Assembly (NCBI RefSeq): GCF_004684095.1
Contig: NZ_SRII01000001.1
Coordinates: 558,001-622,000, forward strand
Reading direction: 5' to 3'
DNA from: Hymenobacter sp. UV11
GTDB taxonomy: Bacteria; Bacteroidota; Bacteroidia; Cytophagales; Hymenobacteraceae
Length of the DNA: 64,000 nt
In this document: positions 1 to 6,717 of the stretch, one piece after another
Layout of the letters: each line of letters begins with the position of its first letter
How positions within the stretch are numbered: position 1 is the stretch's first letter
Made by a program: the position numbers and the translations under genes
Notes under the pieces: model-generated
The model's input: the letters and a program-made list of their open reading frames with translations, nothing else
Told to the model about the DNA's origin: nothing
Database searches by the model: none

Positions 1-7
1 ACCATGA

Positions 8-127
8 GCAGTGTAGGGTAAGCTTTAGCTTGCCGGGAGAGAAAAGCTGCCAGCCAGCCAGGGCTAAAAACGGCAAGCTAAAGCTTACCGCACATTCTCC
101 GGCAGGCTAAAGCCTATCCTACACTGC
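8..127. repeat. Imperfect palindromic intergenic repeat
   Basis: The outer arms (8-40 and 95-127) pair over most of their length, starting with GCAGTGTAGG and ending with CCTACACTGC. A third half-copy, ggcaagctaaagcttac, lies inside at about 72-88. The right arm contains the stop codon of tadA, so the element runs into the 3' end of that gene. It could fold as a terminator-like hairpin for tadA. No open reading frame is supported here. Confidence 0.6.
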
Positions 128-577
128 TCCCCGTTTGTCTTGGAAAAAAGCTTGCATGAGTGCCGTGCACTCCTCGGCGCACACGCCCGCCCGCACCTGG
201 GTGCGCGGGTGCAGCAGCCCCAGGGTGTGGCGGCGGTAGCCGGTTTTGGGCTCGGCCGCGCCAAACACTACCCCCCCCAGCTGGGCCCAGGCGCTGGCGC
301 CGGCGCACATCACGCAGGGCTCCACGGTTACGTAGAGCGTGCAGTGGGTCAGGTACTTATTGCCCAAGTAATTGGCGGCGGCCGTTAGAGCCAGCATCTC
401 GGCGTGGGCCGTCACATCGTGCAGTTGTTCGGTCTGGTTGTAGCCCCGGCCGATTATTACCCCCGCCAGCACTACCACCGCCCCAATCGGGATTTCGCCC
501 GCCGCCCGCGCCCGCCGCGCCTCGGCCAGCGCCTGGCGCATAAAGTACTCGTCGGTGAGGATGCTATCGTTGGTCAT
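119..577 (-). CDS. tadA: tRNA-specific adenosine deaminase (TadA-like)
   Basis: A 152-residue zinc-dependent cytidine/adenosine deaminase-fold protein. The zinc and catalytic motifs are visible: HAEM (the His ligand and catalytic Glu) and EPCVMC (two Cys ligands). The family converts A34 to inosine in the anticodon of tRNA-Arg in the cytoplasm. The length and the MRQALAEARRA opening fit TadA rather than a guanine deaminase, although nucleoside deaminases share this fold. The ATG at 577 is preferred: the frame stays open to 664, but those extra codons are translated family B repeat. The repeat arm also contains the chosen ATG, so the first codons of the gene lie in repeat DNA. A downstream ATG (MRQAL) is another possible start. 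Confidence 0.85.
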   Translation of the reverse strand: MTNDSILTDEYFMRQALAEARRARAAGEIPIGAVVVLAGVIIGRGYNQTEQLHDVTAHAEMLALTAAANYLGNKYLTHCTLYVTVEPCVMCAGASAWAQLGGVVFGAAEPKTGYRRHTLGLLHPRTQVRAGVCAEECTALMQAFFQDKRGAV

Positions 578-668
578 TGCGAGCGCAGCGCGGCAATCGC
601 CCCAGAACGAAATCGTTCGGGTATCGTTTGGGTGCGATTGCCGCGCTACGCTCGCAATGACCAACGAT
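567..668. repeat. Family B palindromic repeat, copy 1
   Basis: The inverted arms 567-600 and 634-668 share the core TCATTGCGAGCGCAGCGCGG / CCGCGCTACGCTCGCAATGA and extend outward as atcgttgg/ccaacgat. Two further copies of this family lie at 51168-51293 and 52243-52365. This copy overlaps the start codon of tadA. Confidence 0.85.
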
Positions 669-696
669 TGTAAGTAACCGATTTATGGGAAGCGGC

Positions 697-1245
697 TTAC
701 TTCAAATCAATATCACCCAGCGCGGCCTGGGCCACGGGGCGCCACTGCGCCTGCTCCTCGGCCGGGGCCGAGAAGGAAAAGATATACAGCTGCTCACCCT
801 GCACGGCGTACTCGATGTACTCATACTTGCGCACGGGCGCCAGCGCTATGGCCAAGCGGCGGCTATCAGTGAGAGTAGAGATAAACTCCAGCGCTACGAA
901 GTCGCGGCCGTTCACCTTGCGCACTTCTTGGGTCAAGAACTCCACTTTCGTGTACAGCCGCTGCACGCTGGCTTTATACATGGGCAGCAAGATGTTATAA
1001 TCGGGCCCAAAGGTGGTGGGTCGCACTCCTACGCTGTAATCGACCCGCCCGCTGGGGTTGCTGAACACGGCCAGCGGCTTGCGCGGCGACGGAAACTTGG
1101 CGGCAATGGCTGCATCGGGCAGCGGCGTAAAGCCCTGCGGCACCGCCACCGACAGGCCGGGCGCCAGCTTCACCGTCGTCAGCTTGGGCTTGGGGCCAAA
1201 GCTGGTGAGGGTAAGAACGACAGCGAGGAGGGGTAGGGTTTTCAT
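697..1245 (-). CDS. Secreted hypothetical protein
   Basis: A 182-residue protein with an N-terminal signal-like segment (MKTLPLLAVVLTLTSFG) followed by a soluble domain. I do not recognise the family. The mature part has alternating hydrophobic strands (for example LAPGLSVAVPQGF and YIEYAVQGEQLYIFSFSAP) and resembles small periplasmic proteins of unknown function. The ATG at 1245 is chosen because it begins the signal peptide, and a Bacteroidota-type -7 box (TATTTTTG, minus strand, 1254-1261) lies 8 nt upstream. The longer open frame to 1302 adds a proline-rich stretch with no signal character. It sits between tadA and another small secreted protein but has no clear operon link to either. Confidence 0.65.
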   Translation of the reverse strand: MKTLPLLAVVLTLTSFGPKPKLTTVKLAPGLSVAVPQGFTPLPDAAIAAKFPSPRKPLAVFSNPSGRVDYSVGVRPTTFGPDYNILLPMYKASVQRLYTKVEFLTQEVRKVNGRDFVALEFISTLTDSRRLAIALAPVRKYEYIEYAVQGEQLYIFSFSAPAEEQAQWRPVAQAALGDIDLK

Positions 1246-1253
1246 AGTCGGGG

Positions 1254-1261
1254 CAAAAATA
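1254..1261 (-). promoter_or_regulatory. Putative -7 box TATTTTTG
   Basis: An exact match to the Bacteroidota TAnnTTTG -7 element on the minus strand, 8 nt before the ATG at 1245. No TTTG was found at the usual spacing for a -33 box, so the call rests on one box only. Confidence 0.35.
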
Positions 1262-1321
1262 GGGGGTAGGAGCCGGGCAGCGGTAATCGGCAAAAACACC
1301 AAAGCGTCATGCTGAAAAAAA

Positions 1322-1422
1322 GAACGTCATGCTGAGCTTGTCGAAGCATCTCTACCGTGCCGCCGGGGTTACTAATCCTAACGGCGCAGTAGAGATGCTT
1401 CGACAAGCTCAGCATGACGTTC
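1322..1422. repeat. Family A palindromic repeat, copy 1
   Basis: Perfect 34-bp inverted arms at 1322-1355 and 1389-1422, opening with GAACGTCATGCTGAGCTTGT, around a 33-nt centre. A decayed extra half-arm (gcgtcatgctgaaaaaa) precedes it at 1304-1320. It lies upstream of the 697-1245 gene and downstream of the 1450-1890 gene, both on the minus strand. Confidence 0.9.
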
Positions 1423-1449
1423 TTTCGGGCTTTAGCGAAGCATGCGAGC

Positions 1450-1890
1450 TTAGCGGCGCACCACCGTCGGGTACTTGATGCGAACCTTCTTCCAGTACAC
1501 GTACTGGCCAGTTTTGGCCTCTACCAGGTAGGTGCCGGCCTGAATGTGGCCCAGGTCCACGGGCTCGCCGGTATTGTTCTGCGGGTCGAGCTCCTGCTGG
1601 TACACCACCTTGTTCTTGTAGTCCGTCATCACCAGCGTGCCGGGCTTGGTAAACTGCTGCGTAAAGCTGAGCATCACGCTGTTGGAGTTGGGCCGGGGGA
1701 AAATGTCGATACCTGACAGCGTCTCCACGCGCTTGATGGGGCCGTCGAGCGTCACGGTTGGCACCTCGCCCTTGCTCTTGATTTCGGTGCCGCTAGCGGA
1801 CTTGTTTTTGGTTTTGACTTTGGTTTGGGCCTGAGCCGCGCCGGCCGTGAGCAAAGCGGCCGCCAGGGCCAGTGCAGAAAGAAATTTCAT
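1450..1890 (-). CDS. Secreted protein resembling a free-standing T9SS sorting-type domain
   Basis: A 146-residue protein with a clear signal peptide (MKFLSALALAAALLTAGAAQAQ) and a lysine-rich linker. The remaining 90 or so residues look like a type IX secretion C-terminal sorting domain: an 'IFPRPNSNSV' opening where such tails have YPNP, a central strand VMTDYKNKVVYQQEL, then GTYLVEAKTG and a final KKVRIKY strand. Such domains normally tail a much larger cargo; here there is almost no cargo. The resemblance is by eye, and the canonical YPNP is altered (FPRPN), so it may instead be a stand-alone beta-sandwich protein. The start at 1890 is set by the signal peptide. Confidence 0.6.
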   Translation of the reverse strand: MKFLSALALAAALLTAGAAQAQTKVKTKNKSASGTEIKSKGEVPTVTLDGPIKRVETLSGIDIFPRPNSNSVMLSFTQQFTKPGTLVMTDYKNKVVYQQELDPQNNTGEPVDLGHIQAGTYLVEAKTGQYVYWKKVRIKYPTVVRR

Positions 1891-2048
1891 GGTCAAAAGG
1901 AAGAAAAAACCAGACAAAAGAACGTCGTCCCTACCCCCTCTTGCATACTCCGTACCAAACCGGCCATTTCATCCCCGCGCCCTCGCCAGTACCTTCGCAC
2001 CCAGTAACCCTCATCTCCGGACCACCCGCCTACGCCCGCCCCGCTCGC

Positions 2049-2103
2049 CAGCCGCGCAGCGGCGTATCCGCAAAATCCGTTAAATCCGTTAAATCTGCGG
2101 TTT
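2049..2103 (+). repeat. Family C leader repeat abutting the aspS start
   Basis: A 55-bp element running from CAGCCGCGCAGCGGCGTATC to AAATCTGCGGTTT, with an internal direct repeat of 'aaatccgtt'. It ends exactly at the aspS ATG. Near-identical copies are at 23880-23934 (minus strand, ending at the fabF ATG) and 24058-24112 (next to the acpP stop codon). A small inverted repeat (ccgcgcagcgg) opens the element. Confidence 0.85.
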
Positions 2104-3867
2104 ATGTTAAGAACGCACACCAACGGCGAACTCCGCCTCGAACACGTCGGCCAAACCGTCACCCTCGTTGGCTGGGTGCAGCGCACCCGCGACAAAGGCG
2201 GCATCCTCTGGATTGACCTGCGTGACCGCTACGGCATCACGCAATTAGCCCTGGAAGAGGGGGTAGAGAGCGACGCCGTGCGCGAAACCGCCCGCACCTT
2301 AGGCCGCGAGTTTGTCATCAGCGTAACTGGCAAAGTGGCCGAGCGCTACTCCAAAAACGACCACCTGCCCACCGGCGCCATCGAAATCCGCGTCGAAAAG
2401 CTGGAGGTCCTCAACCCCGCCAAGCTGCCGCCCTTCCTCATCGAAGACGACACCGACGGCGGCGACGAGCTGCGCATGAAGTACCGCTACCTCGACCTGC
2501 GCCGCACGCCCGTGCGCCAGAACCTCATGCTGCGCCACAAGATGGCCCAGGCCGTGCGCCGCTACCTCGACGGCCAGGACTTTATCGAAGTCGAAACGCC
2601 CGTGCTCATCAAAAGCACGCCCGAGGGTGCCCGCGACTTCGTGGTGCCCTCGCGCATGAACCCCGGCGAGTTTTACGCCCTGCCGCAGTCGCCGCAAACG
2701 TTTAAGCAGCTGCTTATGGTATCGGGCTTCGACCGCTACTTCCAGATTGTGAAGTGCTTCCGCGACGAAGACCTGCGCGCCGACCGCCAGCCCGAGTTCA
2801 CGCAGATAGACTGCGAAATGGCCTTCGTGACCCAGGAAGACATCCTCAACACCTTCGAGGGCCTAGTGCGCTACCTGTTCAAGGAAATTAAAAGCCTCGA
2901 TTTCCCCACCGTACCCCGCATGGAATACGCCGACGCCATGCGCTGGTATGGCAACGACAAGCCCGACGTGCGCTTCGACATGAAGTTCGTCGAATTGGAT
3001 GGGGTAGTAAAAGGCCAGGGCTTCCCGGTCTTCGACAATGCCGAGCTGGTTGTAGGCATCAACGCCGCCACCTGTGCCGCCTACACCCGCAAGCAGCTCG
3101 ACGAGCTGACCGCCTTCGTGAAGAAGCCGCAGCTCGGCGCCACCGGCCTCGTCTACGCCCGTGTCGAAGCCGGGGGGGTAGTAAAGTCGTCGGTCGATAA
3201 GTTTTACTCGCAGGAAGAATTGCAGAAGTGGGCCGCCGCTTTCAACGCCAACGAGGGCGACCTACTACTCATTCTGGCCGGTCCGGCCGATAAAACCCGC
3301 AAGGCCCTGAGCGAATTGCGCCTCGAAATGGGCCAGCGCCTCGGCCTGCGCGACAAAGACACCTTCGCCCCGCTGTGGGTCGTCAATTTCCCACTGCTCG
3401 AATACATTGAAGAAGAAGGCCGCTACTTCGCCATGCACCACCCCTTCACCTCGCCCAAGCCCGACGACCTGCACCTGCTCGACAACCCCGACACCATCGG
3501 CCAGGCCCGCGCCAATGCTTACGACTTGGTTATCAACGGCGTAGAAGTAGGCGGCGGCTCCATCCGCATCCACGACCGCACCGTGCAGGCCCGCATGTTC
3601 TCGCTGCTCGGCTTCTCGGCCGAGGAAGCGCAGGCCCAGTTCGGCTTCCTGCTCGACGCCTTCGAGTACGGCGCCCCGCCCCACGGCGGCATTGCCTTCG
3701 GCTTCGACCGCCTCTGCTCCCTCTTCGGCGGCGCCGACAGCATCCGCGACTTCATCGCCTTCCCCAAAAACAACTCGGGTAGGGACGTGATGATTGACTC
3801 GCCTTCGCCGATTTCGCATGTTCAGTTGAAGGAACTGAGTATTAAGACGGATGTGGTAGTGAAGTAA
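2104..3867 (+). CDS. aspS: Aspartate--tRNA ligase
   Basis: A 587-residue class II aminoacyl-tRNA synthetase of the bacterial AspRS type, charging tRNA-Asp (or tRNA-Asp and tRNA-Asn if non-discriminating). The N-terminal OB-fold anticodon-binding domain (about residues 1-110) is followed by motif 2 ([18 protein letters not shown], near residue 220), the GAD insertion domain in the middle, and motif 3 ([15 protein letters not shown], near residue 530). The length fits the bacterial family. The ATG at 2104 begins the conserved opening [17 protein letters not shown] and follows the family C repeat directly, so the repeat would supply most or all of the 5' leader. It is followed after 10 nt by an unrelated low-GC gene. 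Confidence 0.97.
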   Translation: MLRTHTNGELRLEHVGQTVTLVGWVQRTRDKGGILWIDLRDRYGITQLALEEGVESDAVRETARTLGREFVISVTGKVAERYSKNDHLPTGAIEIRVEKLEVLNPAKLPPFLIEDDTDGGDELRMKYRYLDLRRTPVRQNLMLRHKMAQAVRRYLDGQDFIEVETPVLIKSTPEGARDFVVPSRMNPGEFYALPQSPQTFKQLLMVSGFDRYFQIVKCFRDEDLRADRQPEFTQIDCEMAFVTQEDILNTFEGLVRYLFKEIKSLDFPTVPRMEYADAMRWYGNDKPDVRFDMKFVELDGVVKGQGFPVFDNAELVVGINAATCAAYTRKQLDELTAFVKKPQLGATGLVYARVEAGGVVKSSVDKFYSQEELQKWAAAFNANEGDLLLILAGPADKTRKALSELRLEMGQRLGLRDKDTFAPLWVVNFPLLEYIEEEGRYFAMHHPFTSPKPDDLHLLDNPDTIGQARANAYDLVINGVEVGGGSIRIHDRTVQARMFSLLGFSAEEAQAQFGFLLDAFEYGAPPHGGIAFGFDRLCSLFGGADSIRDFIAFPKNNSGRDVMIDSPSPISHVQLKELSIKTDVVVK

Positions 3868-3877
3868 CTAAATAACA

Positions 3878-4315
3878 ATGGAACCCTATTCCTATGCTTT
3901 CTACAATGCCCGTTGGTATGGGTATGTTGTGTTGCTATTTGGATTGGGATTTCTAGCAGCTATTGGCTATGGTTTTGCAAATGGAACTGCTGATTCGTTT
4001 ACTGTCATCTTCCTCTTGTTGCTAGCCAGTATATCTATTTGGTTGGGCTGGAGAACAGTGACCGATACGAAGCCATCGCTGCAGTTTGGGCGCAATGGCA
4101 TATGGACGCGTAAGCTAGGTGACGTAAAATGGCAGGATGTTTTGTTGGAGTTTAGCCGAGTTAGTACTGGTAAAGCTGGTAGCTTCGAAACGCTAAAAAT
4201 TCTAGACCGTCAAACCGTTAGGCAACTTGACTCGGTAATAATCAGTACGTTCAGCGAATCAGTAGAAACCTTGAAAACTTCGCTGCAAAACTGTAAGAAA
4301 GCAAAGTTCAAGTAA
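3878..4315 (+). CDS. Small membrane protein of unknown function, low GC
   Basis: A 145-residue protein with two predicted membrane helices (about residues 15-35 and 41-58) and a cytoplasmic-looking C-terminal domain, an arrangement like other bacterial proteins with a PH-like domain after two helices. I do not recognise a named family. Codon use is clearly more AT-rich than in the flanking genes, which suggests recent acquisition or relaxed selection. It starts 10 nt after aspS and ends 1 nt before a perfect terminator-like hairpin, so it may be transcribed with aspS. Confidence 0.7.
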   Translation: MEPYSYAFYNARWYGYVVLLFGLGFLAAIGYGFANGTADSFTVIFLLLLASISIWLGWRTVTDTKPSLQFGRNGIWTRKLGDVKWQDVLLEFSRVSTGKAGSFETLKILDRQTVRQLDSVIISTFSESVETLKTSLQNCKKAKFK

Positions 4316-4316
4316 T

Positions 4317-4352
4317 GGAAAGCGGCGACTGATTTCTCAGTCGCCGCTTTCC
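4317..4352 (+). terminator. Perfect 16-bp hairpin terminator
   Basis: The arms GGAAAGCGGCGACTGA (4317-4332) and TCAGTCGCCGCTTTCC (4337-4352) pair perfectly around a TTTC loop, directly after the stop codon of the preceding gene. There is no strong T-run after it. Confidence 0.7.
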
Positions 4353-4392
4353 ATTACTCGTAGAAACCACTCGTCGCGAGTAAGTTTACTCC

Positions 4393-4596
4393 ATGCCCTT
4401 CCGCCTCGACCGCACTGCCCACCACGCCGGCACCCACGAAGAAAACGCCCGCTACCACGCCACGCACCAGCCGGCTACCCCCGCCGAGCGCTTACGAGCT
4501 GCGGCTTATCTTAATAGCGTAGCTTACGGATACGACTTGAATAATCCGCCTCGCCTTGACCGCACGGCCTTCGCCACGCGCCAGCACGCGAGGTGA
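4393..4596 (+). CDS. Small 'LDRTAF' protein
   Basis: A 67-residue basic protein. The same motif appears near both ends: FRLDRTAHHAGTH at the start and PRLDRTAFATRQHAR at the end, around a helical centre (TPAERLRAAAYLNSVAYGYD). From memory, short proteins of this pattern recur in Bacteroidota genomes, often beside nuclease or nucleotidyltransferase genes, with no function assigned. It is followed at once by a strong hairpin, which supports a separate small transcript. Low-complexity composition is limited to the basic tail. Confidence 0.6.
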   Translation: MPFRLDRTAHHAGTHEENARYHATHQPATPAERLRAAAYLNSVAYGYDLNNPPRLDRTAFATRQHAR

Positions 4597-4607
4597 GACG
4601 AATAGCT

Positions 4608-4655
4608 AAAAAACGGAAGCGGCCACTGAAACCTCAGCGGCCGCTTCCGTTTTTT
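4608..4655. terminator. Bidirectional terminator hairpin
   Basis: AAAAAACGGAAGCGGCC... and ...GGCCGCTTCCGTTTTTT form a 22-bp stem with one mismatch around a short loop. There are A and T runs on the two sides, so it can serve the plus-strand LDRTAF gene and the minus-strand HNH gene that ends at 4670. Confidence 0.8.
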
Positions 4656-4669
4656 CCGCGAGGAGTTTA

Positions 4670-5029
4670 TTATCCAAGTGCTTCCCGCTCCATAAGGCGT
4701 TCGGGTAGATTAAACTTTAGCAGGCGCACTGTTACTTCGCCGATAGCTGTGCGAGCTTGGATAACTACTCCAACTAGGGCAAAATGGGTTTCCCAGGTAT
4801 CGAGCCTTGGGTGAAACAGGCGTACCAGCGTGCCATCGGTTGCCAGCGAAGCAATATCACTGCCCTTGTTCCAGTTGCAAAAAGTGCAGGCGTAAGCTAG
4901 GTTTTCAGTGGTGGTAGCTCCACCGTGTTTTTCACTAATTTCTTCCTGAATGTGACAGTATTCGCACCGAGCGCCTGCGCGCAATGCGACTTCCCGGCGT
5001 AAGGCCGGACTGATGTACGTGGTGCTCAC
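4670..5029 (-). CDS. HNH-endonuclease-like protein lacking the first catalytic His segment
   Basis: A 119-residue member of the HNH family of small nucleases usually seen with a short upstream partner. CEYCHIQEE supplies one CxxC zinc knuckle; ENLAYACTFCNWNKG supplies the second CxxC with the N and the last H-region. The stretch that normally separates them, which holds the invariant 'DH' of the HNH motif, is missing: the sequence passes directly from EEISEKHGG. The reading frame is intact, so this looks like an in-frame deletion of roughly ten residues. Nuclease activity is therefore doubtful. The start overlaps the stop of the upstream partner by 4 nt (translational coupling). Confidence 0.75.
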   Translation of the reverse strand: MSTTYISPALRREVALRAGARCEYCHIQEEISEKHGGATTTENLAYACTFCNWNKGSDIASLATDGTLVRLFHPRLDTWETHFALVGVVIQARTAIGEVTVRLLKFNLPERLMEREALG

Positions 5030-5259
5030 GCCGCCAGCCGATGCCGAGCCCGCGCTTTAGCCAAGCGCAACAAGTGCTCAATCTGTAGATAATGAGCCAG
5101 TTCAGTAGATTCTGATTCTGCCAACTCCTCCTGCTTGCTGCGGCTGATAAGTTCCGCCACGCGCTCGCGCACTGCTTCGGAAGGGCGATAAGCTACCAGA
5201 GAGGCTGGCGTAAAGCCGCCCGCCAGCCAGTCAATGATTTCGTCGTAAGCGCGATTCAT
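5026..5259 (-). CDS. Small partner protein of the HNH gene
   Basis: A 77-residue helical, charged protein (opening MNRAYDEIIDWLAGG, with the core YRPSEAVRERVAELISRS and the C-terminal AHYLQIEHLLRLAKARAR). It matches, from memory, the short protein that precedes HNH genes in cyanobacteria and Bacteroidota. Its last 4 nt overlap the HNH start. Whether it is an antitoxin-like partner, a DNA-binding subunit or something else is not shown by the sequence. It is the first gene of a two-gene minus-strand operon. Confidence 0.65.
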   Translation of the reverse strand: MNRAYDEIIDWLAGGFTPASLVAYRPSEAVRERVAELISRSKQEELAESESTELAHYLQIEHLLRLAKARARHRLAA

Positions 5260-5380
5260 ACCACCAAGTTACGCAAGGTCCTAAAAACGGCTTCCGAAAT
5301 TGCAGTCGCCTTCGTTTTTTGGAAGAAGCACCAACCACCGGTGCCACGGGGCGGCCCTACCCCCGACCTTTGCGGCACTT

Positions 5381-6613
5381 ATGCTTGGTTCGTATTCGCG
5401 GGGCTTCTGGCTGATGTGCCTGTCGTCGTTTCTGTTTTTTCTATCCTTCAACCTGCTGCTGCCTGAGCTGCCGCAGCACCTGGCCGACCTGGGCGGCGGG
5501 CAGTACAAGGGCTTTATTATCGCGCTATTTACGCTCACGGCGGCCATTTCGCGGCCGTTTTCGGGCAAGCTCTCCGACACGGTGGGGCGCATTCCGGTGA
5601 TGATATTCGGGTCGCTGGTGTGCTTTGTGTGCGGGTTTTTCTACCCGTGGGCGCTCACGGTGAGCAGCTTTTTGCTGCTGCGGCTGCTGCACGGCTTCAG
5701 CACGGGCTTCAAGCCCACGGCCACGGCGGCGTTTGTAGCCGACATCGTGCCCGCCGAAAAGCGCGGCGAGGCCATGGGCCTGCTCGGCGTGACGGGCAGC
5801 CTGGGCATGGCGGCTGGGCCGGCGCTGGGCTCGTGGGTGGCGGCCACGTTCTCCCTCAACACCATGTTCTACCTGTCGAGCGGGGCGGCGCTGCTCTCGG
5901 TGCTGGTGCAGGGCACGCTCACCGAAACCCTACCCCCCGCCCAGCGGCGCAAGTTCAGCCCGGCGCTGCTCAAGCTGAAGCTGGACGAAATACTGGAGCC
6001 GCGCGTACTCGACCCGGCCCTGGTGACGCTGCTGTGCCTGTTTCCGTACGGCGCGGTGCTCACCGTAATACCCGACCAGAGCCGGCTGCTGGGCCTCACG
6101 GGCTCGACTAAGGGGCTGTTCTACATCTGCTACACGGTGGCCTCGCTGGCGGTGCGGCTGGTGCTGGGCAAGGCCAGCGATACCCACGGGCGGGTGCCGG
6201 TGCTGCGCTGGTCGGCGGGCATCCTGGCGGTGGGATTGGCGGTGCTGGTGTGGTCGCCTTCGGTGCCGGTGTTTTTGCTGGGGGCCTTGATTTTTGGCCT
6301 CGGCACCGGCCTGAACTCGCCCACGCTCTACGCCTGGACCATCGACCTGAGCCATCCCGAGCGCCGGGGTAGGGGTGTGGCTACCATGTACATAGCCCTG
6401 GAAGTGGGCATCGGCATCGGGGCGCTGCTGGCGGGCTGGATTTTTGATAATCAACCCGGCCGCCTACCCTACGTGCACGCCCTGAGCCTGGCCAGTGTGC
6501 TGCTGGCCATTGCCTACTTATTGCTGGCCGTGCGCCCTACCCCCGCCCAGCCAGCCAACGATGCGCTGGCCGCCCAAGCTATGGCCGTGGCGGGCCCCGA
6601 AGAGGTGGTGTAG
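5381..6613 (+). CDS. MFS family exporter
   Basis: A 410-residue major facilitator with about twelve membrane helices. The motif A loop between helices 2 and 3 is seen as GKLSDTVGRIPVM, and a second copy between helices 8 and 9 as GKASDTHGRVPVL, giving the usual two six-helix halves. The substrate is not predictable; the family resembles drug or sugar efflux carriers. The ATG at 5381 starts MLGSYSRGF just before helix 1; the longer frame to 5300 adds a non-hydrophobic stretch. A weak -7-like GACCTTTG lies 9-16 nt upstream. It is an isolated gene, divergent from the HNH pair. Confidence 0.88.
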   Translation: MLGSYSRGFWLMCLSSFLFFLSFNLLLPELPQHLADLGGGQYKGFIIALFTLTAAISRPFSGKLSDTVGRIPVMIFGSLVCFVCGFFYPWALTVSSFLLLRLLHGFSTGFKPTATAAFVADIVPAEKRGEAMGLLGVTGSLGMAAGPALGSWVAATFSLNTMFYLSSGAALLSVLVQGTLTETLPPAQRRKFSPALLKLKLDEILEPRVLDPALVTLLCLFPYGAVLTVIPDQSRLLGLTGSTKGLFYICYTVASLAVRLVLGKASDTHGRVPVLRWSAGILAVGLAVLVWSPSVPVFLLGALIFGLGTGLNSPTLYAWTIDLSHPERRGRGVATMYIALEVGIGIGALLAGWIFDNQPGRLPYVHALSLASVLLAIAYLLLAVRPTPAQPANDALAAQAMAVAGPEEVV

Positions 6614-6680
6614 CAGTGAGCAGGGGAAATTGGTAATGTATTTGCTGTCACCTACTTTTACCAGGCTGTGGTCGACTATA

Positions 6681-6688
6681 TATTTTTG
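6681..6688 (+). promoter_or_regulatory. Putative -7 box TATTTTTG
   Basis: Fits TAnnTTTG and lies 29 nt before the first DUF3857 gene (ATG 6718). No convincing -33 TTTG was found at 19-21 nt, so this is tentative. Confidence 0.35.
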
Positions 6689-6717
6689 CCGCTCCCGCTC
6701 TACATCTCTCTTCTGTT

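Noticed and set aside
1322-1422. CRISPR array or tRNA interpretation of the palindromic repeats
   Set aside because: The repeats are single inverted pairs without regular direct repeats and spacers, and no cas gene or cloverleaf with acceptor stem was seen.
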